NCBI RefSeq assembly: GCF_002218195.1
Contig: NZ_CP022336.1
Span: forward strand, 1,178,001-1,242,000
Source: Sphingorhabdus sp. SMR4y
Lineage (GTDB): Bacteria > Pseudomonadota > Alphaproteobacteria > Sphingomonadales > Sphingomonadaceae
Length of the DNA stretch: 64,000 nt
Reading direction: 5' to 3'
Each line of letters starts with the position of its first letter. The stretch's first letter is position 1. A program made the translations under genes and the position numbers. The notes under the pieces are model-generated. The model made no database searches. It was not told where the DNA came from and saw only the letters and a list, made by a program, of their open reading frames with translations. Shown one piece after another: positions 18,673 to 27,348 of the stretch.

Positions 18673-19934
18673 TTGATTTCCCGTTCCTTATTGGCCTGAG
18701 CGGCTTGTTCCTTGAGGTGCCATGGCATGTCTTCAAACACGTCCTGGAACATGGTTTCGAACGGCTGGTGCAGACCGTGACCCAGAATGCCGTTTTTGGC
18801 GGCTTCCTTGACCGTCTCCTTGACCGCTTCCAGACATTCGGTGTCCAGTGCCTCCTGCTGCTCCTCGCTCCAGACACCGCGCCGGATAAGATGCCGTTTG
18901 AGCCGCATGATCGGATCGCCAAGCGGCCATTCTTCGCGCTCCTGCGCGCTGCGATAGGCCGTGGGATCGTCGGAAGTGCTATGCGCTTCGGCGCGATAGG
19001 TGAAATGCTCGATCAGGGTCGGTCCCTGGTTGGTCCGCGCCCGTTCCGCCGCCCAGCTGGTTGCGGCATAGACCGCGAGTGGATCATTGCCGTCGACCCG
19101 CAAAGCGGCGATACCATAGCCGGCACCGCGCGCGGCAAAGGTGGTCCGCTCGGCGCCTGCAAAGCCGGAGAAGGAGGATATCGCCCACTGGTTGTTGACC
19201 ACATTCATGATCACCGGCGCGTTATAGACGGCGGCAAAGGTCATCGCCGCGTGAAAATCCCCTTCGGCGGTCGAACCCTCGCCGCACCAGGCGGCGGCAA
19301 TGCGGCTGTCACCCTTGCTGGCGCTGGCCATCGCCCAGCCTACGGCCTGCGGATATTGGGTGGTCAGATTGCCGGATACGGTGAAAAAATTGAGTTCGCT
19401 CGAGCTGTACATGATCGGCAGCTGACGCCCCTTCAGCTTGTCCGCCTTGTTCGAGAAAATCTGGTTGACCATCTCGATCATCGGATAGCCGCGGACGAAC
19501 AATATTCCCTGCTGGCGATAGCTCGGGAAGCACATGTCATCACTGTGCAAGGCCATGGCAGCGGCAACCGATGTCGCCTCTTCACCCGTACATTTCATGT
19601 AGAAGCTGGTTTTGCCCTGGCGCTGCTGCCGATGCAGCCGGTCATCAAAGGTGCGCACCTGCACCATGGTGCGCAGCATCTTGAGCAATATTTCATCATC
19701 CAGCTTCGGATCCCAGGGACCGACAGCCTTGTGATCGTCATCCAGCACGCGGACCATCTCATAGACCATGTCCTGCATGTCCTTGGGCGCGGTATGGATA
19801 TCGGGCCGGGCCTGCGCTCCGGCTTCGGGAATTTGCAGTTCGCTATAGTCGACCGTATCTCCCGGTCGGAATTTCGGTTCGGGTATATGTAAAGTCAGCG
19901 GCGGCAAATTGCTTTTGGTTTTGTCATCAGCCAT
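18660..19934 (-). CDS. bkdA1: Branched-chain 2-oxoacid dehydrogenase E1 alpha subunit
   Basis: 424 residues. The frame extends to 19961, but the ATG at 19934 follows GGAGAGG at 4 nt and gives the family N terminus. The long N-terminal arm (PEPKFRPGDTVDYSELQIP) is characteristic of the BkdA1 type rather than of pyruvate dehydrogenase E1 alpha. The ThDP motif GEGSTAEGDFHAAM followed by VVNNQWAIS lies near residues 207-235. The phosphorylation-loop segment YRAEAHSTSDDPTAYR is near residue 305. It is the first gene of the operon; the 110 nt up to thyA should hold the promoter. Confidence 0.92.
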   Translation of the reverse strand: MADDKTKSNLPPLTLHIPEPKFRPGDTVDYSELQIPEAGAQARPDIHTAPKDMQDMVYEMVRVLDDDHKAVGPWDPKLDDEILLKMLRTMVQVRTFDDRLHRQQRQGKTSFYMKCTGEEATSVAAAMALHSDDMCFPSYRQQGILFVRGYPMIEMVNQIFSNKADKLKGRQLPIMYSSSELNFFTVSGNLTTQYPQAVGWAMASASKGDSRIAAAWCGEGSTAEGDFHAAMTFAAVYNAPVIMNVVNNQWAISSFSGFAGAERTTFAARGAGYGIAALRVDGNDPLAVYAATSWAAERARTNQGPTLIEHFTYRAEAHSTSDDPTAYRSAQEREEWPLGDPIMRLKRHLIRRGVWSEEQQEALDTECLEAVKETVKEAAKNGILGHGLHQPFETMFQDVFEDMPWHLKEQAAQANKEREIKWPS

Positions 19935-20045
19935 CAGACCTCTCCAGCAAGAATCGCGCAATTGTTGCGCTGCAATATTTGTTCAACCAGCTGTTACAAT
20001 ATTACAAAACCCAATTTAGGTCAATCTCCCTGCCCTTTTACCTGT

Positions 20046-20978
20046 TCACACCGCTACCGGCGCGGAAATATGCGCCTGCGGCTGATAATCCTGCACCTCG
20101 AAATCGCTGATATCATAATCAAAAATCGAATCGGGCTTGCGGAGAATTTTCAGTTTCGGGGCACCGGCCGGCGCGCGCGCGATCTGCTCTTCGACCAGTT
20201 CGGCGTGGTTGAGATAGAGATGAACATCCCCGCCATTCCACACCAGTTCGCCAGGTTCCAGATCACATTGCTGCGCGATCATCCGGATCAGCAGCGCAGC
20301 TGAAAAAACGTTGAAAGCAAAGCCCAGACCAAGGTCGCAACTGCGCTGATAAAGCAGTCCCGACAATTTACCGCCGGAGACATAGAATTGATAGGTTTTG
20401 TGGCAGGGCGGCAAGGCCATCTGGTCCAGCTCTGCCACATTCCAGCCAGTGAAAATATGACGGCGGGAGCCGGGATTGTTCCTGATTCCATCGATCAGGG
20501 CTTCAATCTGGTTAAATCCCTTCTCTTCTCGGCGGTACAGCCCCTCGCCGGCCGGTGTATAGCGCGGCCAGTCGACCCACTGCTTGCCATAGACAGGCCC
20601 CAGATCACCCCATTTCGCCGCGAAAGCATCATCCTCGATGATCCGTTGTTCAAACGTGTCACGATCCAGTTGCTCGCCGGTTTCCTTGCGATATTTGTCG
20701 AGCGGCCAGTCGGTCCAGATATGGACCTTCTGCTTGACCAATTCGCGGATATTTGTGTCCCCCGTCAGGAACCACAGCATCTCCCGGGCCGCTGTTTTCC
20801 AGAAAACGCGCTTGGTGGTGAGCAACGGAATGGCATCACCGGCGAGGTCAAACCGCATTGTCACCCCGAAAACCGCCCGCGTACCGACACCGGTGCGGTC
20901 GATACGCTCGTCTCCCTGCGTCCAGATTTTCCGCATCAGGTCGAGATATTGCTGCTCATAATGCTGTTCGGGAATCAA
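20046..20978 (-). CDS. thyA: Thymidylate synthase
   Basis: Methylates dUMP to dTMP with methylene-THF. The catalytic cysteine is in ALPPCHKTYQF, followed by QRSCDLGLGFAFN (phosphate-binding Arg) and GGDVHLYLNH near the C terminus, and it ends HISAPVAV. At about 310 residues it has the longer small-domain insertion seen in Lactobacillus-type ThyA, compared with 264 in E. coli. No ATG lies before the conserved HYEQQYLDLMRKI segment. TTG at 20993 and TTG at 20978 are possible; GGAG stands 9 nt before the latter, so I prefer it. The gene after it on the minus strand side is the unrelated bkd operon in convergent-like tandem, read in the same direction. Confidence 0.93.
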   Translation of the reverse strand: MIPEQHYEQQYLDLMRKIWTQGDERIDRTGVGTRAVFGVTMRFDLAGDAIPLLTTKRVFWKTAAREMLWFLTGDTNIRELVKQKVHIWTDWPLDKYRKETGEQLDRDTFEQRIIEDDAFAAKWGDLGPVYGKQWVDWPRYTPAGEGLYRREEKGFNQIEALIDGIRNNPGSRRHIFTGWNVAELDQMALPPCHKTYQFYVSGGKLSGLLYQRSCDLGLGFAFNVFSAALLIRMIAQQCDLEPGELVWNGGDVHLYLNHAELVEEQIARAPAGAPKLKILRKPDSIFDYDISDFEVQDYQPQAHISAPVAV

Positions 20979-21166
20979 ACCACCAATCTCCAACCAATGT
21001 TTCGCAAACGGTAGACCCCTCGGCGCCTATGCTCAACCCAATCCGCTCGGGGACATCAAGGGTCACAGTTTTGCGAGGCTCGCAGCCTATGGCTTGAACC
21101 GCGGATTAAAACGGCATATGGTCCGCTTATCGCATCGCTTGCGCCAGTATGGAAGAGCAAGCCGAT

Positions 21167-21243
21167 CGGGAAGTAGCTCAGCCTGGTAGAGTACTGCCTT
21201 CGGGAGGCAGGGGCCGGAGGTTCGAATCCTCTCTTCCCGACCA
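21167..21243 (+). tRNA. tRNA-Pro (CGG)
   Basis: Cloverleaf: acceptor CGGGAAG/CTTCCCG, D-arm AGCTCAGCCTGGTAGAGT, anticodon stem CTGCC/GGCAG around loop TTCGGGA giving anticodon CGG, T-arm GGAGGTTCGAATCCTC, and encoded CCA at 21241-21243. 77 nt. The short region after it, up to 21381, holds no gene. Confidence 0.96.
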
Positions 21244-21381
21244 GCGATATCGAAAACATGCTTCCAAATCTTCCAATTTGGCCCGTCATGTCACAGACTG
21301 AGAACGGACCTGATCTGAAAAAACGATCAGATAAACAGACGTTAACCTTATATTGATTATCGCCCTGTAGTGCCTTCAAGC

Positions 21382-23541
21382 ATGAGCACGCGTGTATTAA
21401 TAGTCGATGACCGGCCCACCAATCTGCGGATTTACGCCCAGTTTGTGACGCTGATGGGGGAGAAATATTCCGCCGTCACCTATGCTGATCCCGTCGAGGC
21501 ACTGGAATGGTTGCGCGACAACAAAGCGGATCTCATGGTCGTCGATTACCGCATGCCCCAGATGAACGGCGCGGACTTCATTCGCAGGGTCAGGATGATG
21601 CCCGGTACCAGTGAAGTTCCCGCCATTGTCATTACCGCGCACCAGGATCGCGAGTGCCGGCTTGCTGCTCTCGATGCCGGGGCCACCGACTTTTTGCAAA
21701 GTCCTGTCTCGCACGTCGAATTCTGCAGCCGCGCCTTATCGTTGCTGACGCAAAGCAAGAAAAGCGTGACCCTGCGCAAACGCGCTTCGGAGATCGAGCG
21801 CAAGCACGCGGCTATCGACGGGGCAATATCAAACGAGGGTCCGTCGGGCAAAAGCATGCTCGAACAAATCATCGACACGATCCCGATCATGATCAACGCC
21901 ACCGATCGATCCGGGAAATGCCTGTTCACCAACGCCTATCAGTCCGCTCTGTTTGACAAGGACCCGGACGAGATGGTGGGAACCGACTTTTCTGATAATT
22001 TCGAACCGACACTGGCTGCCAATACCCGTCGGCGAGACGCCATGGTTCTGAAATCGGGTCTTGCAATTCCGCATTTCGAAGAAAAAATCACCAGCGATGG
22101 CGTCGATCTGATTTTCCATTGCAACAAATCCCCGCTGCTCAATCACAAAGGCGAAACGATCGGCGTGCTGACCACGGCAGTTGACATCACGGCCCGGAAA
22201 TTTGCCGAAGAGCACAGAACGCATCTGGCGCTGCATGACATGCTTACGGGGCTCCCAAACCGCGTGCTTCTTGCCGAGAATGTCAAAACCACCATCGCCA
22301 ACTGCAAGAAAACCGACAGCCAGGCGGCTCTTTTGCTGCTTGATCTGGATCGTTTCAAGATCATCAACGACACCCGTGGCCATCACAGTGGCGACGCCCT
22401 GTTGCGCGAAGTCGCGCAGCGGATCTCCAAGGTTATCGGTCCCGAAGATTTCGCCGCGCGCATCGGTGGCGACGAATTTGCAGTCATTCTGAGCAAATTT
22501 GAGAATATCGATTCAATCAATTCGCGCTGTTCCAAGATATTGAAAGCAATCAGCGAACCCTATGCGATCAGTGGCATCGGTCAGGTTATCAGCGCATCAA
22601 TCGGTGTCAGCCTGATGCCCGGTGACGGGGACGAATATGAGGAAGTGCTGCGCTTGGCCGATCTGGCCATGTATGATGCCAAAGCCAACGGCCGCAACTG
22701 CTACCGGTTCTTCTCGGAAGACATGAACGAGATTGCCCAGGCCGATGCGGCATTGGAAAACGAATTGCGTGATGCGTTTAACGACAATCAATTCGCGCTG
22801 GAATATCAGCCGATTGTCGATGCGAAGACGCTCGAATATGTCGGCCTTGAAGCACTGATCAGATGGGATCATCCCCGCCGGGGGCGCTTGCTTCCAATCC
22901 AGTTCATCCGGGTGGCGGATGAAAGCGGGCTTATGGATATACTCGGCCGTTGGGTCATTGGCGAGGTCTGTCGCGAAATCAAAGCCTATGCCGACCGTGG
23001 CATTGATCTTCCCCGTGTTGCAATCAACGTTTCTCCCCGTCAGTTCCAGAACCAGAATCTCTTTCAGGAACTGTTGGCAAATATAGAGGCCAACGGCATT
23101 GAACCGTCGAAGATCACGATCGAGATTACCGAAGAATTGCTGATCGACAATAATGAGCAAGTCCGAGCAACGCTTCAGCAGATTCGGGCCAGCGGTGTCG
23201 GGATTTCCATTGATGACTTCGGAACCGGCTATTCCTCCCTGCAATATCTTAGAGATCTGCCGGCCAATTGCCTGAAGATCGACCGAACATTCATCTCCCG
23301 CATCGAGCATAGCCCGGCCGATCGCGCGATTATCGGAACCATCGCCCATCTGGCACACGCGCTCGACATGCGTGTCATTGCCGAAGGGGTTGAGAATGAT
23401 GCACAGCTCGATCTGTTGCGTGTCTCCGGTTGCGACGAAATTCAGGGTTTCAAGATTGCGCGTCCACAACGGGCAGAGGACCTCGGGAAATTATTTGACG
23501 GCCGGAAGAGTGATCCGACCAGTCATGTGGCTGAAGGTTAA
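21382..23541 (+). CDS. Response regulator REC-PAS-GGDEF-EAL (c-di-GMP turnover)
   Basis: 719 residues. REC at about 1-120 (RVLIVDDRP, phosphoacceptor in VVDYRMP), PAS at about 155-270, GGDEF at about 275-440 with intact GGDEF near residue 361, and EAL at about 455-700 with intact EAL near residue 490 and later DDFGTGYSSL. It can therefore both make and degrade c-di-GMP on paper. Oddity: the REC position that normally has the invariant Lys (KP) reads FLQSPVS, so the Lys is replaced by Ser. The GTG at 21370 is an alternative start. It ends 53 nt before the RpfC-like kinase and probably receives its signal, in place of the RpfG (REC-HD-GYP) regulator of Xanthomonas. Confidence 0.88.
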   Translation: MSTRVLIVDDRPTNLRIYAQFVTLMGEKYSAVTYADPVEALEWLRDNKADLMVVDYRMPQMNGADFIRRVRMMPGTSEVPAIVITAHQDRECRLAALDAGATDFLQSPVSHVEFCSRALSLLTQSKKSVTLRKRASEIERKHAAIDGAISNEGPSGKSMLEQIIDTIPIMINATDRSGKCLFTNAYQSALFDKDPDEMVGTDFSDNFEPTLAANTRRRDAMVLKSGLAIPHFEEKITSDGVDLIFHCNKSPLLNHKGETIGVLTTAVDITARKFAEEHRTHLALHDMLTGLPNRVLLAENVKTTIANCKKTDSQAALLLLDLDRFKIINDTRGHHSGDALLREVAQRISKVIGPEDFAARIGGDEFAVILSKFENIDSINSRCSKILKAISEPYAISGIGQVISASIGVSLMPGDGDEYEEVLRLADLAMYDAKANGRNCYRFFSEDMNEIAQADAALENELRDAFNDNQFALEYQPIVDAKTLEYVGLEALIRWDHPRRGRLLPIQFIRVADESGLMDILGRWVIGEVCREIKAYADRGIDLPRVAINVSPRQFQNQNLFQELLANIEANGIEPSKITIEITEELLIDNNEQVRATLQQIRASGVGISIDDFGTGYSSLQYLRDLPANCLKIDRTFISRIEHSPADRAIIGTIAHLAHALDMRVIAEGVENDAQLDLLRVSGCDEIQGFKIARPQRAEDLGKLFDGRKSDPTSHVAEG

Positions 23542-23594
23542 TCAGCTTGCTGTTCGCCAAAACAAAGGCGCCGAAACGGTCGCATAGGCATCAT

Positions 23595-26102
23595 ATGCAC
23601 CCGAAAGGCGGCATGGATGGCCAGGTACGCGACCGCGAACATGAGATGATCAAGAACCGGATCGTTCTGGTCATATTGGGGTGGTCCCTCAGCATGTTAC
23701 TCGGCGCTTCCTCCGGGCTGATCATCGGCTTCAGTGCCTATTTCATTCTGAGCGTTGCCATTGCCATTGCCTATCGTTTGGGCTCCACACCATCCAACTT
23801 GCGGCGTTTTTTCGGACTTTGCACCGATTTCGGTGTCGGAGCGTTCCTCTTTCAGATCGGCGGAGAAGGCGTAGCGGCCGGATATCCGCTATTTCTCTGG
23901 GTCATTCTCGGCAACGGTTTCCGCTTTGGCATTCAGTGGCTTTTCATGGCGTCCGCCATGGCAGCCATGGCGTTCGGATGGGCCATATATTCCGTAGAAT
24001 TCTGGCGCCAGAATTCCTCGCTTTCGATTGGCTTGCTGATCGGCCTGCTGGTCATCCCGGCCTATTGCTCGACATTGATTACCAAAATTTCCCAGGCGAA
24101 AGAAGAAGCCGAAGCGGCCAATAAGGCCAAAAGCCTGTTTCTGGCGAGCATCAGTCACGAACTGCGCACACCGCTGAATGCGATCATCGGCTATGGCACG
24201 CACTTGCTCGAAATGAAGCTGCCGGAGAAACAGCACCAGATGATCGCAACCAGTGTTTCGGCTGGTCGTCATCTGCTCTATCTGATCAATCAGTTGCTGA
24301 ATTTCGCACAATCTGATTCGCGGGAAGAACTGCCAGAACCAAAATCATTCTCTCTGGTCGACATTCTCTCCGAAGTCCGCGACATCATGCAAATCGCCGC
24401 CGATGAGAAGGATCTCGAAATCATCCTTCAGGCGGAGCCGAGCAGCGACCAGTTGATTTCAGGTCAACGCGACTATGTTCGCAACATACTCCTCAACCTC
24501 ACCAGCAATGCGGTAAAATTTACAAAGTCGGGATCGGTCACATTGAGATGCGGATTTATCTCTCCATCCGATCCAGCCGAAATGTGGGTGTCGGTGAGCG
24601 ATACCGGGCCCGGGATCGCGAAAGAGGACCATCAGAAGATATTCGATGTTTTCCAGCAGGCTAACGACAAGATTGCGAATGAATTCGGCGGGACGGGACT
24701 GGGATTGGCAATCTGCCAGAAACTGGCCAACCAGATGGGTGGTGAGATTTCCCTCGACAGCGATCTCGGTGCCGGCAGTACCTTCACCCTGTCATTCCCG
24801 GTCGACCTACTGGAACCGGACGCCCGGGACAGCGACAATGACGTCGTCAGGATCCTGTCGCTCACACAGGATAACCATGCTCCGGACATCTGTAATGATA
24901 AAGATCAGCCGGTCAAAATCGACCATTTCCAGTGCGAGACACCGGAGGACATTCAGGAAATTATAGGCCAGCTCAATCTCGAACTCTATGACATCGCTTT
25001 GCTGGATGAAGCTCTTGCGAGCATCCAGGACGATCAGTCTCCGCTTTGGTCTGCCTTCCAGGCCGCTCAACTTCCGCCGGTTTTGTTGACCGAAGGCAAG
25101 GCAAAGACTCTCAGAGACATCCAGCTGCGTGCCGCTTTCGCCACCCTTCTTCCTCCCGGCTCGGATTTCAGCGCAATACGCAGCGCCGCCCAGATCGGCT
25201 GTTCCTTTGTGGGCTCGGGCCCGCGCCAGCAGATCGACGCAGAAGAAAGCCATCAGCCATCCGAAGTCAAACCGGTCCGCGTGCTGGTTGCGGATGACAA
25301 TCGGACCAACCAGATGGTACTGGAGACGATCCTGTCCAATGTCGGACACGAGGTCACGGTGGTGGCAGACGGAGAAGCAGCCCTCGAACAACTCGAACAG
25401 GGGTTTTTCGATATCGTCTTCCTGGATGTAAACATGCCGGTCATGGGGGGCATCGAATGCTGCCGGTTGTGGCGGCAGATCGAAGGACCGAGGAACCATG
25501 TTCCGATCATCGGTCTGACAGCAGACTCGACCGAGGAAACCGAAAAGAAATGCCTCGATTCCGGCATGGATTTGCGAATTACAAAACCGATCGAGGCAAC
25601 CGAACTGATCGAGGTTATCGCGTCGCAGACGGACAATAGGGACAGCGGGCAGCCAGCCGAAACCGTTTCCGATCCGATGGGCGTGGTCAGCCATTTCGAC
25701 AGCAAGTTGCAGCGGCCCGAACCGCCAGCCGTTGATCCGACTCAACTGGATTATCTGCTGTCGATTGGCGATGAGGCGTTTGTGAAATCGATCATAGAGG
25801 CCTATCTGGAAGATACCGGCGAAATCCTCGTCGCCTTCCGCAAGTCGGTGGAAGATGCATCCGTTGATGATTTCCGTTTCCACGCTCATGCGTTCAAAAG
25901 CGGCGCCGCCAATGTCGGCGCTAGTCATCTTGTAGAAACGTGCTCGAAACTGGAGGTTATCGCCGAACCGGAGTTCTTGGAAAGACGTCAGGAATATCTG
26001 GCGAAAATCGAACAACAGATCATCGATATCCGCGCTTATCTCGACAGCAGATTGGCCACCGCAAATGATCCGGCACCAGCCGAACAGGCCGCGCTAATCT
26101 AG
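23595..26102 (+). CDS. rpfC: RpfC-like hybrid sensor histidine kinase (DSF sensor candidate)
   Basis: 835 residues from the ATG at 23595 (a TTG at 23547 and an ATG at 23613 are alternatives). Residues about 15-160 hold about five membrane segments with YPLFLWVILGNGFRFG, which resembles the RpfC input domain. HisKA has SHELRTP (His about 188), then HATPase c (GTGLGLAICQKLANQMGG). A divergent receiver-like stretch lies at about 420-560, a full REC at about 568-685 (Asp about 611 in FLDVNMP), and a C-terminal HPt (HAHAFKSGAANVG, His about 765). The TM-HK-REC-HPt order is that of RpfC. The REC-GGDEF-EAL gene lies 53 nt upstream and rpfF converges with a 7-nt gap, which supports a DSF signalling role. 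Confidence 0.82.
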   Translation: MHPKGGMDGQVRDREHEMIKNRIVLVILGWSLSMLLGASSGLIIGFSAYFILSVAIAIAYRLGSTPSNLRRFFGLCTDFGVGAFLFQIGGEGVAAGYPLFLWVILGNGFRFGIQWLFMASAMAAMAFGWAIYSVEFWRQNSSLSIGLLIGLLVIPAYCSTLITKISQAKEEAEAANKAKSLFLASISHELRTPLNAIIGYGTHLLEMKLPEKQHQMIATSVSAGRHLLYLINQLLNFAQSDSREELPEPKSFSLVDILSEVRDIMQIAADEKDLEIILQAEPSSDQLISGQRDYVRNILLNLTSNAVKFTKSGSVTLRCGFISPSDPAEMWVSVSDTGPGIAKEDHQKIFDVFQQANDKIANEFGGTGLGLAICQKLANQMGGEISLDSDLGAGSTFTLSFPVDLLEPDARDSDNDVVRILSLTQDNHAPDICNDKDQPVKIDHFQCETPEDIQEIIGQLNLELYDIALLDEALASIQDDQSPLWSAFQAAQLPPVLLTEGKAKTLRDIQLRAAFATLLPPGSDFSAIRSAAQIGCSFVGSGPRQQIDAEESHQPSEVKPVRVLVADDNRTNQMVLETILSNVGHEVTVVADGEAALEQLEQGFFDIVFLDVNMPVMGGIECCRLWRQIEGPRNHVPIIGLTADSTEETEKKCLDSGMDLRITKPIEATELIEVIASQTDNRDSGQPAETVSDPMGVVSHFDSKLQRPEPPAVDPTQLDYLLSIGDEAFVKSIIEAYLEDTGEILVAFRKSVEDASVDDFRFHAHAFKSGAANVGASHLVETCSKLEVIAEPEFLERRQEYLAKIEQQIIDIRAYLDSRLATANDPAPAEQAALI

Positions 26103-26109
26103 CTTATTG

Positions 26110-27063
26110 TCAGACAGCCCGCAGCGACCGCATTATCCGCCGATCTTGCGCCGAAGCCAGCCGCTCCATCTTGCGGACGTCTGCATCTTCCAGATAGAGC
26201 GCGGTTTCGGCCCATGTATCAGTGATTTCGAGCAACTCTTCCAGACTCACCGGATTGGCAATTTTCCGGGCACGATAGACAGCCCGCTCGGCATGGAAGC
26301 GTTTGCGATTTTCCTTGGTATATTCGACGATCGCGGCTTCGCCCATTCCGTCGTCTGCCAATATGTCGACCACACCCATGTCGTAGAGCTGGGCCCCCGT
26401 ATATAATTTGCCCTCGAGTATAAAGCGCTCGGTCTCCTTGCGGCTGAGACGCTGTCGCAGAAAGCTGTAGGCGCCCATTCCGGGAAAGAGATTGAACAGG
26501 ATTTCCGGCAATCCCAGTCGCGCGCTTTTCTCTGCCACCAATATGTCGAACGCCAGAGCATGTTCGAAACCACCGCCCAGAGCATCGCCCTGCACCAGAG
26601 CCATTGTGATGATTGGCGCTCCAAAGCCGGTGCTGTTTTCATATTGCATATGGACACAGGTTCGGGCGTATTTTTTCAATGCCCCAAGGTCACGACGACG
26701 GATACAATCGGCAAAATGTTTCAAGTCTCCGCCGAGATTGTAGATCCCCGGGGTGTGCGAGGCAGCAACAAAATAGCGCAACGGGTCGGCAGCCTGATTA
26801 CTTTTGGTCCCGTAGGTGGAATGGATCCAGTCCTGTACCTGCTGAATCTCTTCGCCCAGTGCATATGTGTAACTGGGACGCGATTTCTGGTTCATATAGC
26901 ACCAGAATATTTCATCAGACCGATCAAATCTCAGGTCGATCTCGCTGAACTGTTTCGAGAATATATCCTGTTCCGCGACCGGTGGTGTCTGGACGAGCAT
27001 GTCATTTGCCTCGATCGTCACATTACGATCCAACTCGTTGGCAGCGCGACTGCGAAAGTCCAT
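26110..27063 (-). CDS. rpfF: RpfF, DSF-family signal synthase (crotonase fold)
   Basis: 317 residues. RpfF makes cis-2-unsaturated fatty acid signals by dehydration and thioester cleavage of 3-hydroxyacyl-ACP. Seen: YTYALGEEI, YNLGGDLKHF (oxyanion region), GDALGGGFEHAL and GLPEILFNLFPGMGAYS. The two glutamates (E167 and E187 from this start) are 20 residues apart, the same spacing as catalytic Glu141/Glu161 of Xanthomonas RpfF. The frame opens at TTG 27084, but the ATG at 27063 has GGAG 6 nt before it. An N-terminal extension of about 26 residues is present relative to Xanthomonas. The upstream region carries two palindromes. Plain enoyl-CoA hydratase is less likely given the FNLFPGMGAYS signature. 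Confidence 0.9.
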   Translation of the reverse strand: MDFRSRAANELDRNVTIEANDMLVQTPPVAEQDIFSKQFSEIDLRFDRSDEIFWCYMNQKSRPSYTYALGEEIQQVQDWIHSTYGTKSNQAADPLRYFVAASHTPGIYNLGGDLKHFADCIRRRDLGALKKYARTCVHMQYENSTGFGAPIITMALVQGDALGGGFEHALAFDILVAEKSARLGLPEILFNLFPGMGAYSFLRQRLSRKETERFILEGKLYTGAQLYDMGVVDILADDGMGEAAIVEYTKENRKRFHAERAVYRARKIANPVSLEELLEITDTWAETALYLEDADVRKMERLASAQDRRIMRSLRAV

Positions 27064-27196
27064 ATCATACTCCATGTCCGGCAAGATGTTCGACGATACT
27101 CAGCCTAACAAAACTCAATGCCTAATATGTAAAATTTTATGACATGACCCATTTCAATGCAAGTGAAACCGAGTTGTTTAGGTAACATGCTTAATA

Positions 27197-27224
27197 GACT
27201 CAGGAATTTTGTTATCTTTGAGTC
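27197..27224. promoter_or_regulatory. Inverted repeat GACTCA/TGAGTC upstream of rpfF
   Basis: GACTCA at 27197-27202 and TGAGTC at 27219-27224 form an inverted repeat about 135 nt upstream of the rpfF start. Each arm contains a GANTC site, the recognition sequence of the alphaproteobacterial CcrM methylase. The surrounding 264-nt intergenic region is clearly more AT-rich than its neighbours and carries no gene. A regulatory role is inference. Confidence 0.4.
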
Positions 27225-27230
27225 ATTTGC

Positions 27231-27246
27231 GTGAAAATATTTTCAC
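27231..27246. promoter_or_regulatory. Perfect 16-bp palindrome upstream of rpfF
   Basis: GTGAAAATATTTTCAC is a perfect palindrome lying between the gpsA stop (27349) and rpfF start (27063), about 170 nt upstream of rpfF. It resembles a dimeric regulator site; it has TGA-N8-TCA, not the TGA-N6-TCA spacing of CRP/Clp sites. The binding protein is unknown. Confidence 0.5.
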
Positions 27247-27348
27247 ATAATTCGTTAATATTCTGAAAGATAAGCCGCACATTCATGGTCGCCCTGCGCG
27301 CCTTTGGTATGCTTTCGCACGTTTCGGGTCACCCGGAGGCGTCCATTT

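Noticed and set aside
27231-27246. Palindrome upstream of rpfF as a CRP/Clp site
   Set aside because: It has TGA-N8-TCA rather than TGTGA-N6-TCACA spacing, so a different regulator is more likely.
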